64,000 nt of DNA. It comes from Pyxidicoccus parkwaysis (GTDB lineage: Bacteria; Myxococcota; Myxococcia; Myxococcales; Myxococcaceae). How positions within the stretch are numbered: the stretch's first letter is position 1; every line of letters begins with the position of its first letter. The DNA lies in the NCBI RefSeq assembly GCF_017301735.1, contig NZ_CP071090.1, positions 2,594,001 through 2,658,000 of the forward strand, read 5' to 3'. The notes below the pieces were generated by a model. That model saw only the letters and a program-made list of their open reading frames with translations, was not told the DNA's origin and searched no databases. Position numbers and translations under genes: made by a program. Shown here one piece after another: positions 38,909 to 46,031 of the stretch.

Positions 38909-40360
38909 ATGGCTCGCCGTATAAGCTGCCCCTCCGTGCTCTCCCGAATCCTTCCCGTCCTCCTCGTGCTGGCGCTCGCCCCCGCGGCGCGCGCCGACGA
39001 GGGTCTGCTCGACTCCTGGCTCCAGGCGCGGGTGCGTGAGCACACCGCCTGGTACGCCGCCCAGGCCGCGGGGGAGGGCCGCTCCGGTGCCCTGGGGCTG
39101 TGGCGCGAGCGAGCCCCGGGGGACAAGGGCCTCCACGACTTCGTGCCTCCCACGTCGCTGGCCCCGCTCATCCGCGCGGTGGAGGCGGGCGTGGTCAACA
39201 TCACCACGGTGGCCTTGCGCGACAGCGGCCTGGGGGGGATGAAGAAGGCCACCGGCTCCGGCTTCGTGCTGACGCCGGACGGGCTCGTCGTCACCAACAA
39301 CCACGTGGTGGCCGGGGCGCGGCAGATTGCGGTGCGCCTGTCGGACGGGCGCGAGTTCGCCGCCGAGGTGGTGGGCCGCGACGCCTCCACGGACGTGGCG
39401 CTGCTGCGGCTGTCCGGAGAAGGCCTGGGCAACCTGCCGGCGCTGTACCTGGGGGACTCGGACAAGCTGGAGGTGGGGGACTGGGTGGTGGCCATCGGCA
39501 ACCCGTTCGGCCTGGACCACTCGGTGGCGCACGGGATGATTTCCGCCAAGGAGCGCATCCTCGGCGTGGGCCAGTTCGACGACTTCATCCAGACGGACGC
39601 GCTCATCAACCCCGGCAACTCCGGCGGGCCGCTCTTCAACATGAAGGGCGAGGTGGTGGGCGTGACGACGGCCATCATCAGCCAGGGGCAGGGCATCGGC
39701 TTCGCGGTGCCCATCAACCTGGTGAAGGATTTGCTGCCCAACCTGCGGGAGAACGGGAAGCTGGAGCGCGGCTGGCTGGGCGTGGCCATCAACGACGACG
39801 GCACCGACGGCGAGCGGCGCGCCCTGGTGGTGAAGGACGTCTACAAGGACAGCCCGGCCGCCACCGCGGGCGTCCGCCCCGGAGACCGGGTGGTGGCGGT
39901 GAACGGGCGCGCCATCGGCTCGTACCTGCAGCTGCTGCGCAAGGTGGCGCTGCTGGCGCCGGGGACCGAGGCGCGGCTGACGCTGGTGCGCGCGGGGGCG
40001 ACGAAGGAAGTCACGGCGCGGCTCATCGCGAGGCCTGCCAAGGAGGCCACGGAGGGACTCAACCAGCGCGCCTCCAGCGAGCACGATTTGGGGATGACGC
40101 TGGTGGACCTCACGCCCGAGGTGGCCGCGCCCATGGGAGCGGAGGCCTGGTCCGGGGCGCTGGTGGCCAGCGTCACGTCGCGCAGCCCGGCGGACGAGGC
40201 CGGCCTGCGCACGGGCGACGTGGTGACGGAGGTGAACCGGCGCCGGGTGAAGGACGCGGCCGGCGTGAGCGCGGCGCTCGCGAAGGGCAGCGCCGGGGCC
40301 AGCATCCTCCTGCGGGTGAAGCGGGGCGACACGCTCCAGTACCTGGCCATCGCCCGGTGA
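38909..40360 (+). CDS. HtrA/DegP-type periplasmic serine protease with two PDZ domains
   Basis: A 483-residue exported protease. A signal peptide covers about residues 1-30 (VLLVLALAPAARA). The trypsin-like domain has the triad His in TNNHVVAG (near 130), Asp in STDVALLRL (near 160) and Ser in PGNSGGPLF (near 238). Two PDZ domains follow, beginning near RGWLGVAI and near LGMTLVDL. It should degrade or refold misfolded envelope proteins. The ATG at 38909 is preferred; GTG at 38891 or 38936 are possible. An N-terminal region of about 60 residues before the protease domain (LDSWLQARVREHTAWYAAQ) is not part of standard DegP. Confidence 0.93.
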   Translation: MARRISCPSVLSRILPVLLVLALAPAARADEGLLDSWLQARVREHTAWYAAQAAGEGRSGALGLWRERAPGDKGLHDFVPPTSLAPLIRAVEAGVVNITTVALRDSGLGGMKKATGSGFVLTPDGLVVTNNHVVAGARQIAVRLSDGREFAAEVVGRDASTDVALLRLSGEGLGNLPALYLGDSDKLEVGDWVVAIGNPFGLDHSVAHGMISAKERILGVGQFDDFIQTDALINPGNSGGPLFNMKGEVVGVTTAIISQGQGIGFAVPINLVKDLLPNLRENGKLERGWLGVAINDDGTDGERRALVVKDVYKDSPAATAGVRPGDRVVAVNGRAIGSYLQLLRKVALLAPGTEARLTLVRAGATKEVTARLIARPAKEATEGLNQRASSEHDLGMTLVDLTPEVAAPMGAEAWSGALVASVTSRSPADEAGLRTGDVVTEVNRRRVKDAAGVSAALAKGSAGASILLRVKRGDTLQYLAIAR

Positions 40361-40408
40361 GCCCGGGGCGGGGCGTCTCGTGCCTCCGCCTCCCGGAACC
40401 ACGCGCGG

Positions 40409-41047
40409 CTACCTGCCCGCGTTGGCGTCCTTGCCGTTGAGCCACAGGCCGAGCTGCTGGCCGGTGCGGCCCTCGCTGACGAGGATGCCCTCAATCCGGG
40501 CGGTGACGCCGAAGTTCTTCCCGCCGCCCTTCTTGGGCAGGTTCCACACACCCTGCGGCGTGAAGACCACCTGCGCGCGTACGCCGCGCATGGAGAAGAG
40601 GCGGCCGAACATCTGCATGTTCCACCCCTCCGGCACGGTGCCAGTCACGGTGAGGTAGGGCAGCACCGGGTTGCCGTTGGCGTCCGTCTTCTTCGGCGCG
40701 CCGTGGGTGAGCGCGTAGCGGCCACCGGGGAAGAACGGGGTGATGTTGATGGTGTACTCGCCCGTGCCCGGCGAGTACGGCCCCGGGGACAGCATGGTGG
40801 CGTCGTCCTCGGTGACAATCATGTAGAGGCGCTTGCCCTGGTACTTCTTCCGGAACGCCTCCGCCTGCGACTTGCACTGCGGGTCCACGAAGGCCCCCTC
40901 ACACGCACCGATGTACTTCTCCAGGAAGGCCCCCAGCCCGCCCAGGGGCTCGGACTCGTCGCGCAGCTTCGCGAAGCGGGCGTCCACGTCGGCCAGGGCC
41001 AGCGCGGGAAGGAGGAGGGAGACGGCGGCGACGAGGAAGCGGCTCAC
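40409..41047 (-). CDS. Secreted protein of unknown function
   Basis: A 212-residue protein with a clear signal peptide (FLVAAVSLLLPALALA) and no lipobox, so probably periplasmic. Two cysteines close together (ACEGAFVDPQCKSQ) may form a disulphide. The rest is beta-rich (for example GEYTINITPFFPGG) with a tail GLWLNGKDANAGR. I do not recognise the family; it looks myxobacteria-specific. The GTG at 41047 is chosen because the signal peptide starts there and GGAG lies about 10 nt upstream. It is convergent with the HtrA gene. Confidence 0.75.
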   Translation of the reverse strand: MSRFLVAAVSLLLPALALADVDARFAKLRDESEPLGGLGAFLEKYIGACEGAFVDPQCKSQAEAFRKKYQGKRLYMIVTEDDATMLSPGPYSPGTGEYTINITPFFPGGRYALTHGAPKKTDANGNPVLPYLTVTGTVPEGWNMQMFGRLFSMRGVRAQVVFTPQGVWNLPKKGGGKNFGVTARIEGILVSEGRTGQQLGLWLNGKDANAGR

Positions 41048-41120
41048 GCGAGGGGACTCCGGGAAAGGCGGGTTCACTCGGCATGCTGCCACCGCCCCGT
41101 CCCCCCGGCACTCGTCTTTC

Positions 41121-41201
41121 AACAGGTGGTTGCTGGTAGCTACAGGTGAAGAACTTGCCTACATGTGGCTACCATGTAGGGTGTGCCTGTCACCACCTGT
41201 T
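41121..41201 (+). promoter_or_regulatory. Nested, mutually exclusive inverted repeats in the PilZ gene leader
   Basis: AACAGGTGGT (41121-41130) pairs with ACCACCTGTT (41192-41201). Inside, TGGTAGC (41134-41140) can pair with GCTACCA (41168-41174), or CCTACATG (41158-41165) can pair with CATGTAGG (41173-41180). The two inner pairings share bases and cannot coexist. The structure ends 3 nt before GGGAGG, the ribosome binding site of the PilZ gene. It may be an RNA switch or a DNA operator. Confidence 0.5.
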
Positions 41202-41218
41202 CCGGGAGGCATCACCCA

Positions 41219-41578
41219 GTGTTCGAGCGTCCGCATGAGCGCCGCAGCCACCTTCGCTTCGACAAGGTCTTCACCGTGTACCTCACCACTCAGGACGGGA
41301 TGATGCGGGGGGTGGGGCGCAACATCAGTGCGCGGGGCATGTTCGTGGAGGTGCGCGACTCGGTGGGCCTGGGCGAGAAGCTCAAGGTCACCTTCGCGGG
41401 CGAGGACGGCACGGAGATGACCTGCCTGTGCGAGGTCCGCTACCAGGTGGCCCTGGCCTTCGGGCGCAAGGACGGGCGCGAGGGCAGCAGCCGCGGCGTG
41501 GGGCTGCGAATCGTGGCCTACGAGACGCAGGACGACGCGCCGCTGCTCCTCGTGGACCGCGAGCGGGTGATGCACTGA
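41219..41578 (+). CDS. PilZ-domain protein, probable cyclic di-GMP receptor
   Basis: A 119-residue single PilZ domain. The c-di-GMP binding signature is present: RRSHLR near residues 7-12 and NISARG near 37-42 (the D/NxSxxG motif). The rest is the usual six-stranded barrel and a C-terminal helix. Stand-alone PilZ proteins transmit c-di-GMP levels to motility or polysaccharide machinery. The GTG at 41219, 9 nt after GGGAGG, is the best start; an upstream in-frame GTG at 41183 lies inside the leader structure. It is convergent with gdh, separated by a two-way terminator. Confidence 0.9.
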   Translation: MFERPHERRSHLRFDKVFTVYLTTQDGMMRGVGRNISARGMFVEVRDSVGLGEKLKVTFAGEDGTEMTCLCEVRYQVALAFGRKDGREGSSRGVGLRIVAYETQDDAPLLLVDRERVMH

Positions 41579-41676
41579 GCAGCAGGATTGTCCTGGGCCC
41601 GTGAAGGGCTCGACGGCCGTCGCTCCCGGAACCGTGGGGCCGCACGAGCCAACCTTCGCGGGGCCTGGAAAGCACA

Positions 41677-41711
41677 AAGGGCACGTCCTCCCGAGTGGAA
41701 GACGTGCCCTT
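41677..41711. terminator. Bidirectional hairpin terminator between PilZ gene and gdh
   Basis: AAGGGCACGTC (41677-41687) pairs perfectly with GACGTGCCCTT (41701-41711) around a 13-nt loop. It lies between two convergent genes, 100 nt after the PilZ stop and 31 nt after the gdh stop. Only short T runs follow on each side. Confidence 0.65.
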
Positions 41712-41742
41712 CGTCGTTACAGCGGGCGCCGGAGCGCCGGGA

Positions 41743-43293
41743 CTACTGCGAGAAGCCCTCGAGGAGGTAGTGGGCCTCGATGCGCTTGAGCGCGAGAATC
41801 ATCGCGGCGCAGCGGGTGTCCACCGGCTCGCCGATGCAGTACTGGCGGCTGTCGTGCATCTCCGTCTTGCGCGGCTGGTTGCGCGAGATGTCGCGGATGA
41901 TGCGGTAGTTGCGCTTCATGGCGCGCTCGAGGCGCTGGTCGACCTCGGCCTCGCTCCAGCGCTCCATGCGCTTGTTCTGGATCCACTCGTAGTAGGACAC
42001 CGTCACGCCGCCGGCGTTGGCGATGATGTCCGGGATGAGCTCGATGCCGCGCTTCTGGAGGACGCGGTCGGCCTCGGGGGTGGTGGGGCCGTTGGCGCCC
42101 TCGGCGATGAGCTTCACCTTGAGGCGCTCGGCGATGTCCGCGGTGATTTCGCCACCCAGCGCGGCGGGGATGAGGATGTCGGCCTGGACGTCCCAGAGGT
42201 CCTTCTTCTCGATCTTCTGGGCGCCGGGGAACCCGAGCACGCTGCGCTTGAGATTCTTGGGGTCGGCGACGTAGGCGGCCAGCGCGTTCACGTCGATGCC
42301 GTCGCCGTTGTAGATGGTGCCGTCGGCGTCGTTGACCGCCAGGAGGCGGGCGCCCGCGCTGGCGAGGATGATGGCGGCGTGGCTGCCCACGTTGCCGAAG
42401 CCCTGGAGGGTGAACGTCTTGCCCTTCACGGACTCGCCGCGGTCGGCGTAGTAGTCCTCGATGCAGAAGGCGACGCCCTGGCCGGTGGCCTTGCCGCGGC
42501 CCTCGGAGCCACCGATGCGCACGTCCTTGCCGGTGACGATGCCGCGCAGGTTGTGGCGCTCGCGCTCACCGTCGGAGAACTGGCGGTAGAGCAGGGCCAT
42601 GATTTCGGGGTTGGTGCCCACGTCCGGCGCCGGGATGTCGATGTTCGGCCCGATGAGGCTCTTGAGCCGGTACATGAAGCGCAGGGTGATGGCCTCCAGC
42701 TCCTCCTTGCCGTACTCGCGCGGGTCGATCTGGATGCCGCCCTTGCCGCCGCCGAACGGAACCTCGCTGATGGCCGTCTTCCAGGTCATCTCCGCGGCGA
42801 GCGCCTTGAAGAGGTCCAGCGAGACTTCGCGGTGATAGCGCAGGCCGCCCTTGTAGGGGCCACGGGCCTGGTTGTGCTGGACGCGGTAGGCCTTGAAGCG
42901 CTGGGACTCGCCCGGGACGAGCTGGTACACCTTGCCGTCCGGCAGGCGCAGGTGGCCCTGGCGGATGGCCACGTCGGAGCCGAGCAGGGCGCGGCCGTTG
43001 AGGATGATGCTGCCGTTGGCCAGCAGCTCCAGGCCCTCCTTGTTGCGGACCTGGGTCTCGGGCAGGTCGGAGAACGACTTCGCCTTCTCGGGAACGAGGG
43101 GGACGAGACGGTCCTTCAGCTTGGCCGTGACGTAGAAGATGTGCTCGTAGTCAGGCTCTTCCAGCTCGAGGCGGACGCGCTTGTCCAGCTTGATGAGGTC
43201 CGCGGCACGATGGAAGATCTCCATCGCCTCCGTGTAGACGGTGCGCTTCGGCGACGGCGCCGGGGCGCGCATGAAATTCTCTTCGCTGGCCAT
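41743..43293 (-). CDS. gdhA: Glutamate dehydrogenase (Glu/Leu/Phe/Val dehydrogenase family)
   Basis: Interconverts glutamate and 2-oxoglutarate plus ammonia. The Rossmann domain has GFGNVGSHAA. Catalytic signatures are NQARGPYKGGLRYH, MTWKTAISEVPFGGGKGG and DIPAPDVGTN, with NANAGG-type DIIANAGGVTVSYYEW near the C-terminus. At 516 residues it is about 90 longer than the common 420-residue enzymes. Part of the excess is a segment of about 60 residues (SFSDLPETQVRNKEG, then PDGKVYQLVPGE) before the substrate domain signature. AAGGAG 11 nt before the ATG at 43293 supports the start. Together with hut genes elsewhere in the window it fits amino-acid-fed metabolism. Confidence 0.95.
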   Translation of the reverse strand: MASEENFMRAPAPSPKRTVYTEAMEIFHRAADLIKLDKRVRLELEEPDYEHIFYVTAKLKDRLVPLVPEKAKSFSDLPETQVRNKEGLELLANGSIILNGRALLGSDVAIRQGHLRLPDGKVYQLVPGESQRFKAYRVQHNQARGPYKGGLRYHREVSLDLFKALAAEMTWKTAISEVPFGGGKGGIQIDPREYGKEELEAITLRFMYRLKSLIGPNIDIPAPDVGTNPEIMALLYRQFSDGERERHNLRGIVTGKDVRIGGSEGRGKATGQGVAFCIEDYYADRGESVKGKTFTLQGFGNVGSHAAIILASAGARLLAVNDADGTIYNGDGIDVNALAAYVADPKNLKRSVLGFPGAQKIEKKDLWDVQADILIPAALGGEITADIAERLKVKLIAEGANGPTTPEADRVLQKRGIELIPDIIANAGGVTVSYYEWIQNKRMERWSEAEVDQRLERAMKRNYRIIRDISRNQPRKTEMHDSRQYCIGEPVDTRCAAMILALKRIEAHYLLEGFSQ

Positions 43294-43635
43294 GACGGGA
43301 AACGCTCCTTGTGGGCCCCACCGTTTGGTGGCGAGGCACGCGGGAATGGCGGCCCTTATGTGCATAGCCGCTCAGAGGATTCAACCGCTCGGAGCGCCCG
43401 CTCTTCCTCAGGAATGTGGAGAGATGACGGGCACTTATGGCAACGCGCTGTGTCAGCAGGGTCGGACGCGGTGTGTCATCGCTGTCACGGTGGACGGGCC
43501 GAGGAGCCACGCAAGCCCGGCGCCTGGGGGAGCAGTGGAGCAGCACTCGCGGTGCAAAAGCGCGGGGCTGTTCATTTGTCCTTGCCGCCCCGCAAACCCC
43601 ATGGTACTTCGCGCCCACTTTCGTTTCGCCGTTCC
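43294..43635. other. Intergenic region between gdh and tRNA-Thr
   Basis: These 342 nt separate the divergent gdh and tRNA genes and must contain both promoters. I see no protein-coding gene with convincing codon use, and no strong consensus promoter. Confidence 0.5.
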
Positions 43636-43711
<76 letters not shown>

Positions 43712-43720
43712 GAACAGATC

Positions 43721-43757
43721 AAGGCCGGTTGCCCTCGTGGCAGCCGGCCTTTTTCGT
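43721..43757 (+). terminator. Rho-independent terminator of tRNA-Thr
   Basis: AAGGCCGG-t-TGCC (43721-43733) pairs with GGCA-g-CCGGCCTT (from 43738) across a CTCG(T) loop, and the 3' arm runs into a TTTTT tract. It directly follows the tRNA. Confidence 0.88.
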
Positions 43758-43889
43758 TTTCGGCGGTTGGGTTCGCGGCGCCCTGGGCTTTTCACGGGGC
43801 ACATGTCCGCGGATGCGACGAGGAGCGGCACTCTCCAGTTTTTCCGGCTTGCGTAGGATTCGGCAGGGAGCTTGGGACTGGAGTTTCGG

Positions 43890-45239
43890 ATGCGACTGCC
43901 GTGGCTGATGCTCTGCCTGCTGTGGGGGCTGCTCGGGTGCAGCGGAACCACGAGGGTCATTCGCCTCGATACGGGCCGTGGTTCCCCCGTCGCGCATGTT
44001 CCTCGCTCGGAAGGGGCCGCCAGCCCGATTGTGCTCGAGGGCAACGAGGTGAAGGAGGCCGTGGCGCAGTTGGCTCGGACCCTTCGCCCGTCTTCGCGCC
44101 CCCAGGAGGCCGCCCGGCGCCTGTTCGAGGTGGACCCTCGGAGCGGTTCGTACCTCTTCGACGTGAGGAGCCGGCGCATCACCCCGCTCACGCCCGGCGA
44201 GAGCCTGACCACCGAGCTGCCCCAGGCCGAGATCGAGCTGACGCGCGCATACCTGCGCTGGTGTGAGCGGACCGGGCGCAAGGGGGACTGCCTGGGGTTG
44301 TTGAAGGAGAGTCCGTCAGTCACGGGGGATGCGCGCTTCAGCCTCGCCCTGTCCCTGGCGAAGGGCGCCGTGCTGGACGAACTCTGGGAGGCCGTGAAGG
44401 ACATGGCCAACCCGGAGGCGTTGATGCAGGCGGCCCTGTGGACGGCGGCCACCTATGCGCTCCTTTGGACGGTACCTGAGCCGGCGACCAAGGGTGTGGC
44501 CGCGGTGCTCACGGCGGCGCTCATCATCTACGTGGGCGTCGACACGTTCTGGGGGCTCATCCAGGGGTTCCGGAACCTGATGGCCGAGTCCGATCGGGCG
44601 GTGACGTTCGACGAACTGCGCGACGCGGGGGAGCGCTTCGGGAAGGTGATGGGCCGTAACGCGGCGAGGGCGTTCGTGATGCTCGCGACGGCGGCCATCG
44701 GGAGTACGGGCGCGACGCTGGGGGCGAAGCTGCCGGGGCTGCCCGGGGCCGCTCAGGCCGCAGTGAGGGCCGAGGCGCAAGCGGGGGTGACGTACGCCGG
44801 GGTGGCGCAGATTGAGACCGTTGCAGTCGCTGCGGACGGCTTCACGTTCGGCCTCGCGCCAGGAGCTGTTGCGATGTCGTCGCCCGGCGCTCGCGGCGGC
44901 GGGAGCCCCCCGGCTGGATGCCGGGAATGGCAGACGCACGGTGGCCTCTACAAGGGAAGGGGCAGTGCGGGCCCGGGCAGAGAGTGGCACCACATCGTGG
45001 AGCAGACAGAGGGGAACGTTCGTCAGTTCGGGCCCGAAGCCATCCACAACACGGATAACGTCATCGCCCTCGATAAAGCGCTGCATGACCTTGTGAGCGC
45101 GTTCTACTCATCCAAGAAACCACGGATTACGAACTCCGACCTGACCGTGCGTGAGTGGCTGAGCACTCAGTCCTACCAGGCTCAACGCGACTTCGGACTC
45201 CTGGCCATCGAGAACATCCGGAAGGGGATCTGGCGATGA
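43890..45239 (+). CDS. Lipoprotein with C-terminal HNH-like nuclease domain, probable toxin
   Basis: A 449-residue protein. It has a lipoprotein signal (lipobox LLGC, Cys17) and a helical middle with hydrophobic segments at about 185-230 (ALWTAATYALLWTV, LTAALIIYVGVDTFW). The C-terminal domain, about residues 345-449, carries EWHHIVEQ near 366-373, then FGPEAIHNTDNVIALDK and LHDLVSAFY. This is the pattern of HNH/AHH-type nuclease toxins of polymorphic toxin systems. The stop overlaps the ATG of an immunity-like gene by 4 nt. I infer an antagonism toxin delivered to sister cells through outer-membrane exchange or contact. Nuclease activity is not shown. GGAG about 8 nt before the ATG at 43890 supports the start. 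Confidence 0.75.
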   Translation: MRLPWLMLCLLWGLLGCSGTTRVIRLDTGRGSPVAHVPRSEGAASPIVLEGNEVKEAVAQLARTLRPSSRPQEAARRLFEVDPRSGSYLFDVRSRRITPLTPGESLTTELPQAEIELTRAYLRWCERTGRKGDCLGLLKESPSVTGDARFSLALSLAKGAVLDELWEAVKDMANPEALMQAALWTAATYALLWTVPEPATKGVAAVLTAALIIYVGVDTFWGLIQGFRNLMAESDRAVTFDELRDAGERFGKVMGRNAARAFVMLATAAIGSTGATLGAKLPGLPGAAQAAVRAEAQAGVTYAGVAQIETVAVAADGFTFGLAPGAVAMSSPGARGGGSPPAGCREWQTHGGLYKGRGSAGPGREWHHIVEQTEGNVRQFGPEAIHNTDNVIALDKALHDLVSAFYSSKKPRITNSDLTVREWLSTQSYQAQRDFGLLAIENIRKGIWR

Positions 45240-45586
45240 CGATTGAGTCCCTCGTGCAGGAATTCGCAGCGAATGTGACCGCGCAGACCGGGGCCATTCT
45301 TCGAGGGGATGCCAAGACCGGCAACAAGCATGCAGACCGATACATGGCAGCTTTTCGAAAGCTGCGTGCTCATGGGGATGAGGGACGAGAAGCCCTGGCT
45401 GTGCTCCTCAAGCATCCGAGCGTAGACGTGAGGACGATGGCCGCTGCGTACCTGCTTCGTTACCGGACCGCAGAAGCCAAGGCTGTGCTTGAGGAGGCGG
45501 CGCGCGGCGAGGGGATGATTGCCTTCGAGTGTCAATACACCCTCAAGCATTGGGCCGACGGGACCTGGGCCCTCGACCCTGAGTAG
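45236..45586 (+). CDS. DUF2019/HEAT-like immunity protein, copy 1
   Basis: A 116-residue soluble helical protein. The core FRKLRAHGDEGREALAVLL, then HPSVDVRTMAAAYLLRYRT, is the HEAT-like pattern of DUF2019 proteins, small myxobacterial proteins often found next to putative toxins. Its ATG overlaps the TGA of the nuclease lipoprotein gene, so equal production is expected, as for a toxin-immunity pair. It is about half identical to the second copy at 45661-46011, and both end GTWALDPE. The immunity role is inferred from position. Confidence 0.75.
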   Translation: MTIESLVQEFAANVTAQTGAILRGDAKTGNKHADRYMAAFRKLRAHGDEGREALAVLLKHPSVDVRTMAAAYLLRYRTAEAKAVLEEAARGEGMIAFECQYTLKHWADGTWALDPE

Positions 45587-45664
45587 CGCCATGGCTTCCG
45601 GCCGAAGACCTCGACCGTGATGCCCATTGCCATTGAGAACATGAAGAAGGGTGTCTGGAGATGA
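45587..45664 (+). pseudogene. Remnant 3' tail of a second nuclease-lipoprotein toxin gene
   Basis: Read in the frame that stops at 45662-45664, this stretch ends AIENMKKGVWR*, matching AIENIRKGIWR* at the end of the intact toxin. The DNA matches as well, including the same ATGA stop/start overlap with the following immunity gene. Upstream codons (HGFRPKTST) no longer match. No start or body of a toxin is present, so this is the leftover end of a lost or replaced gene. Confidence 0.7.
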
Positions 45665-46011
45665 AGCTGGAAGCCTTCGTCAAACAATCTGCCGAGAACG
45701 TCGAAGGACAGACGGACGCCGTCTTCACACCGGGCGCTGATCCGGAAGACAAGCACGGGGAGCTTTGTATCGCCTCATTCAAAGAGCTTCGCACATACGG
45801 GGACATGGGCCGCGAGGCGCTCGCTACACTGTCTACGCATCCTCGAGCGGACGTTCGGACGGCGGCTGCCGCTTTCTTGCTCCGCTATCGAACTACTGAA
45901 GCCAAAGCCATCTTGGAGGAAGTGGCGAAGGGTGAAGGCTTCATCACCTTTGGGGCGGGACAGGCTTTGAAACGATGGGAAGAGGGCACCTGGGCCCTCG
46001 ACCCGGAGTAG
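45661..46011 (+). CDS. DUF2019/HEAT-like immunity protein, copy 2 (orphan)
   Basis: A 116-residue paralog of the gene at 45236. It has the same length, the same HEAT-like core (SFKELRTYGDMGREALATL, then HPRADVRTAAAAFLLRYRT) and the same C-terminus GTWALDPE. The N-terminal third is much less similar, as expected if it faces a different toxin. Its ATG overlaps the stop codon of the toxin-tail remnant, keeping the arrangement of an intact pair although its toxin is gone. It ends 20 nt before the convergent NRPS operon. Confidence 0.75.
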   Translation: MKLEAFVKQSAENVEGQTDAVFTPGADPEDKHGELCIASFKELRTYGDMGREALATLSTHPRADVRTAAAAFLLRYRTTEAKAILEEVAKGEGFITFGAGQALKRWEEGTWALDPE

Positions 46012-46031
46012 TTCCATGCCTGCACGCAGTA

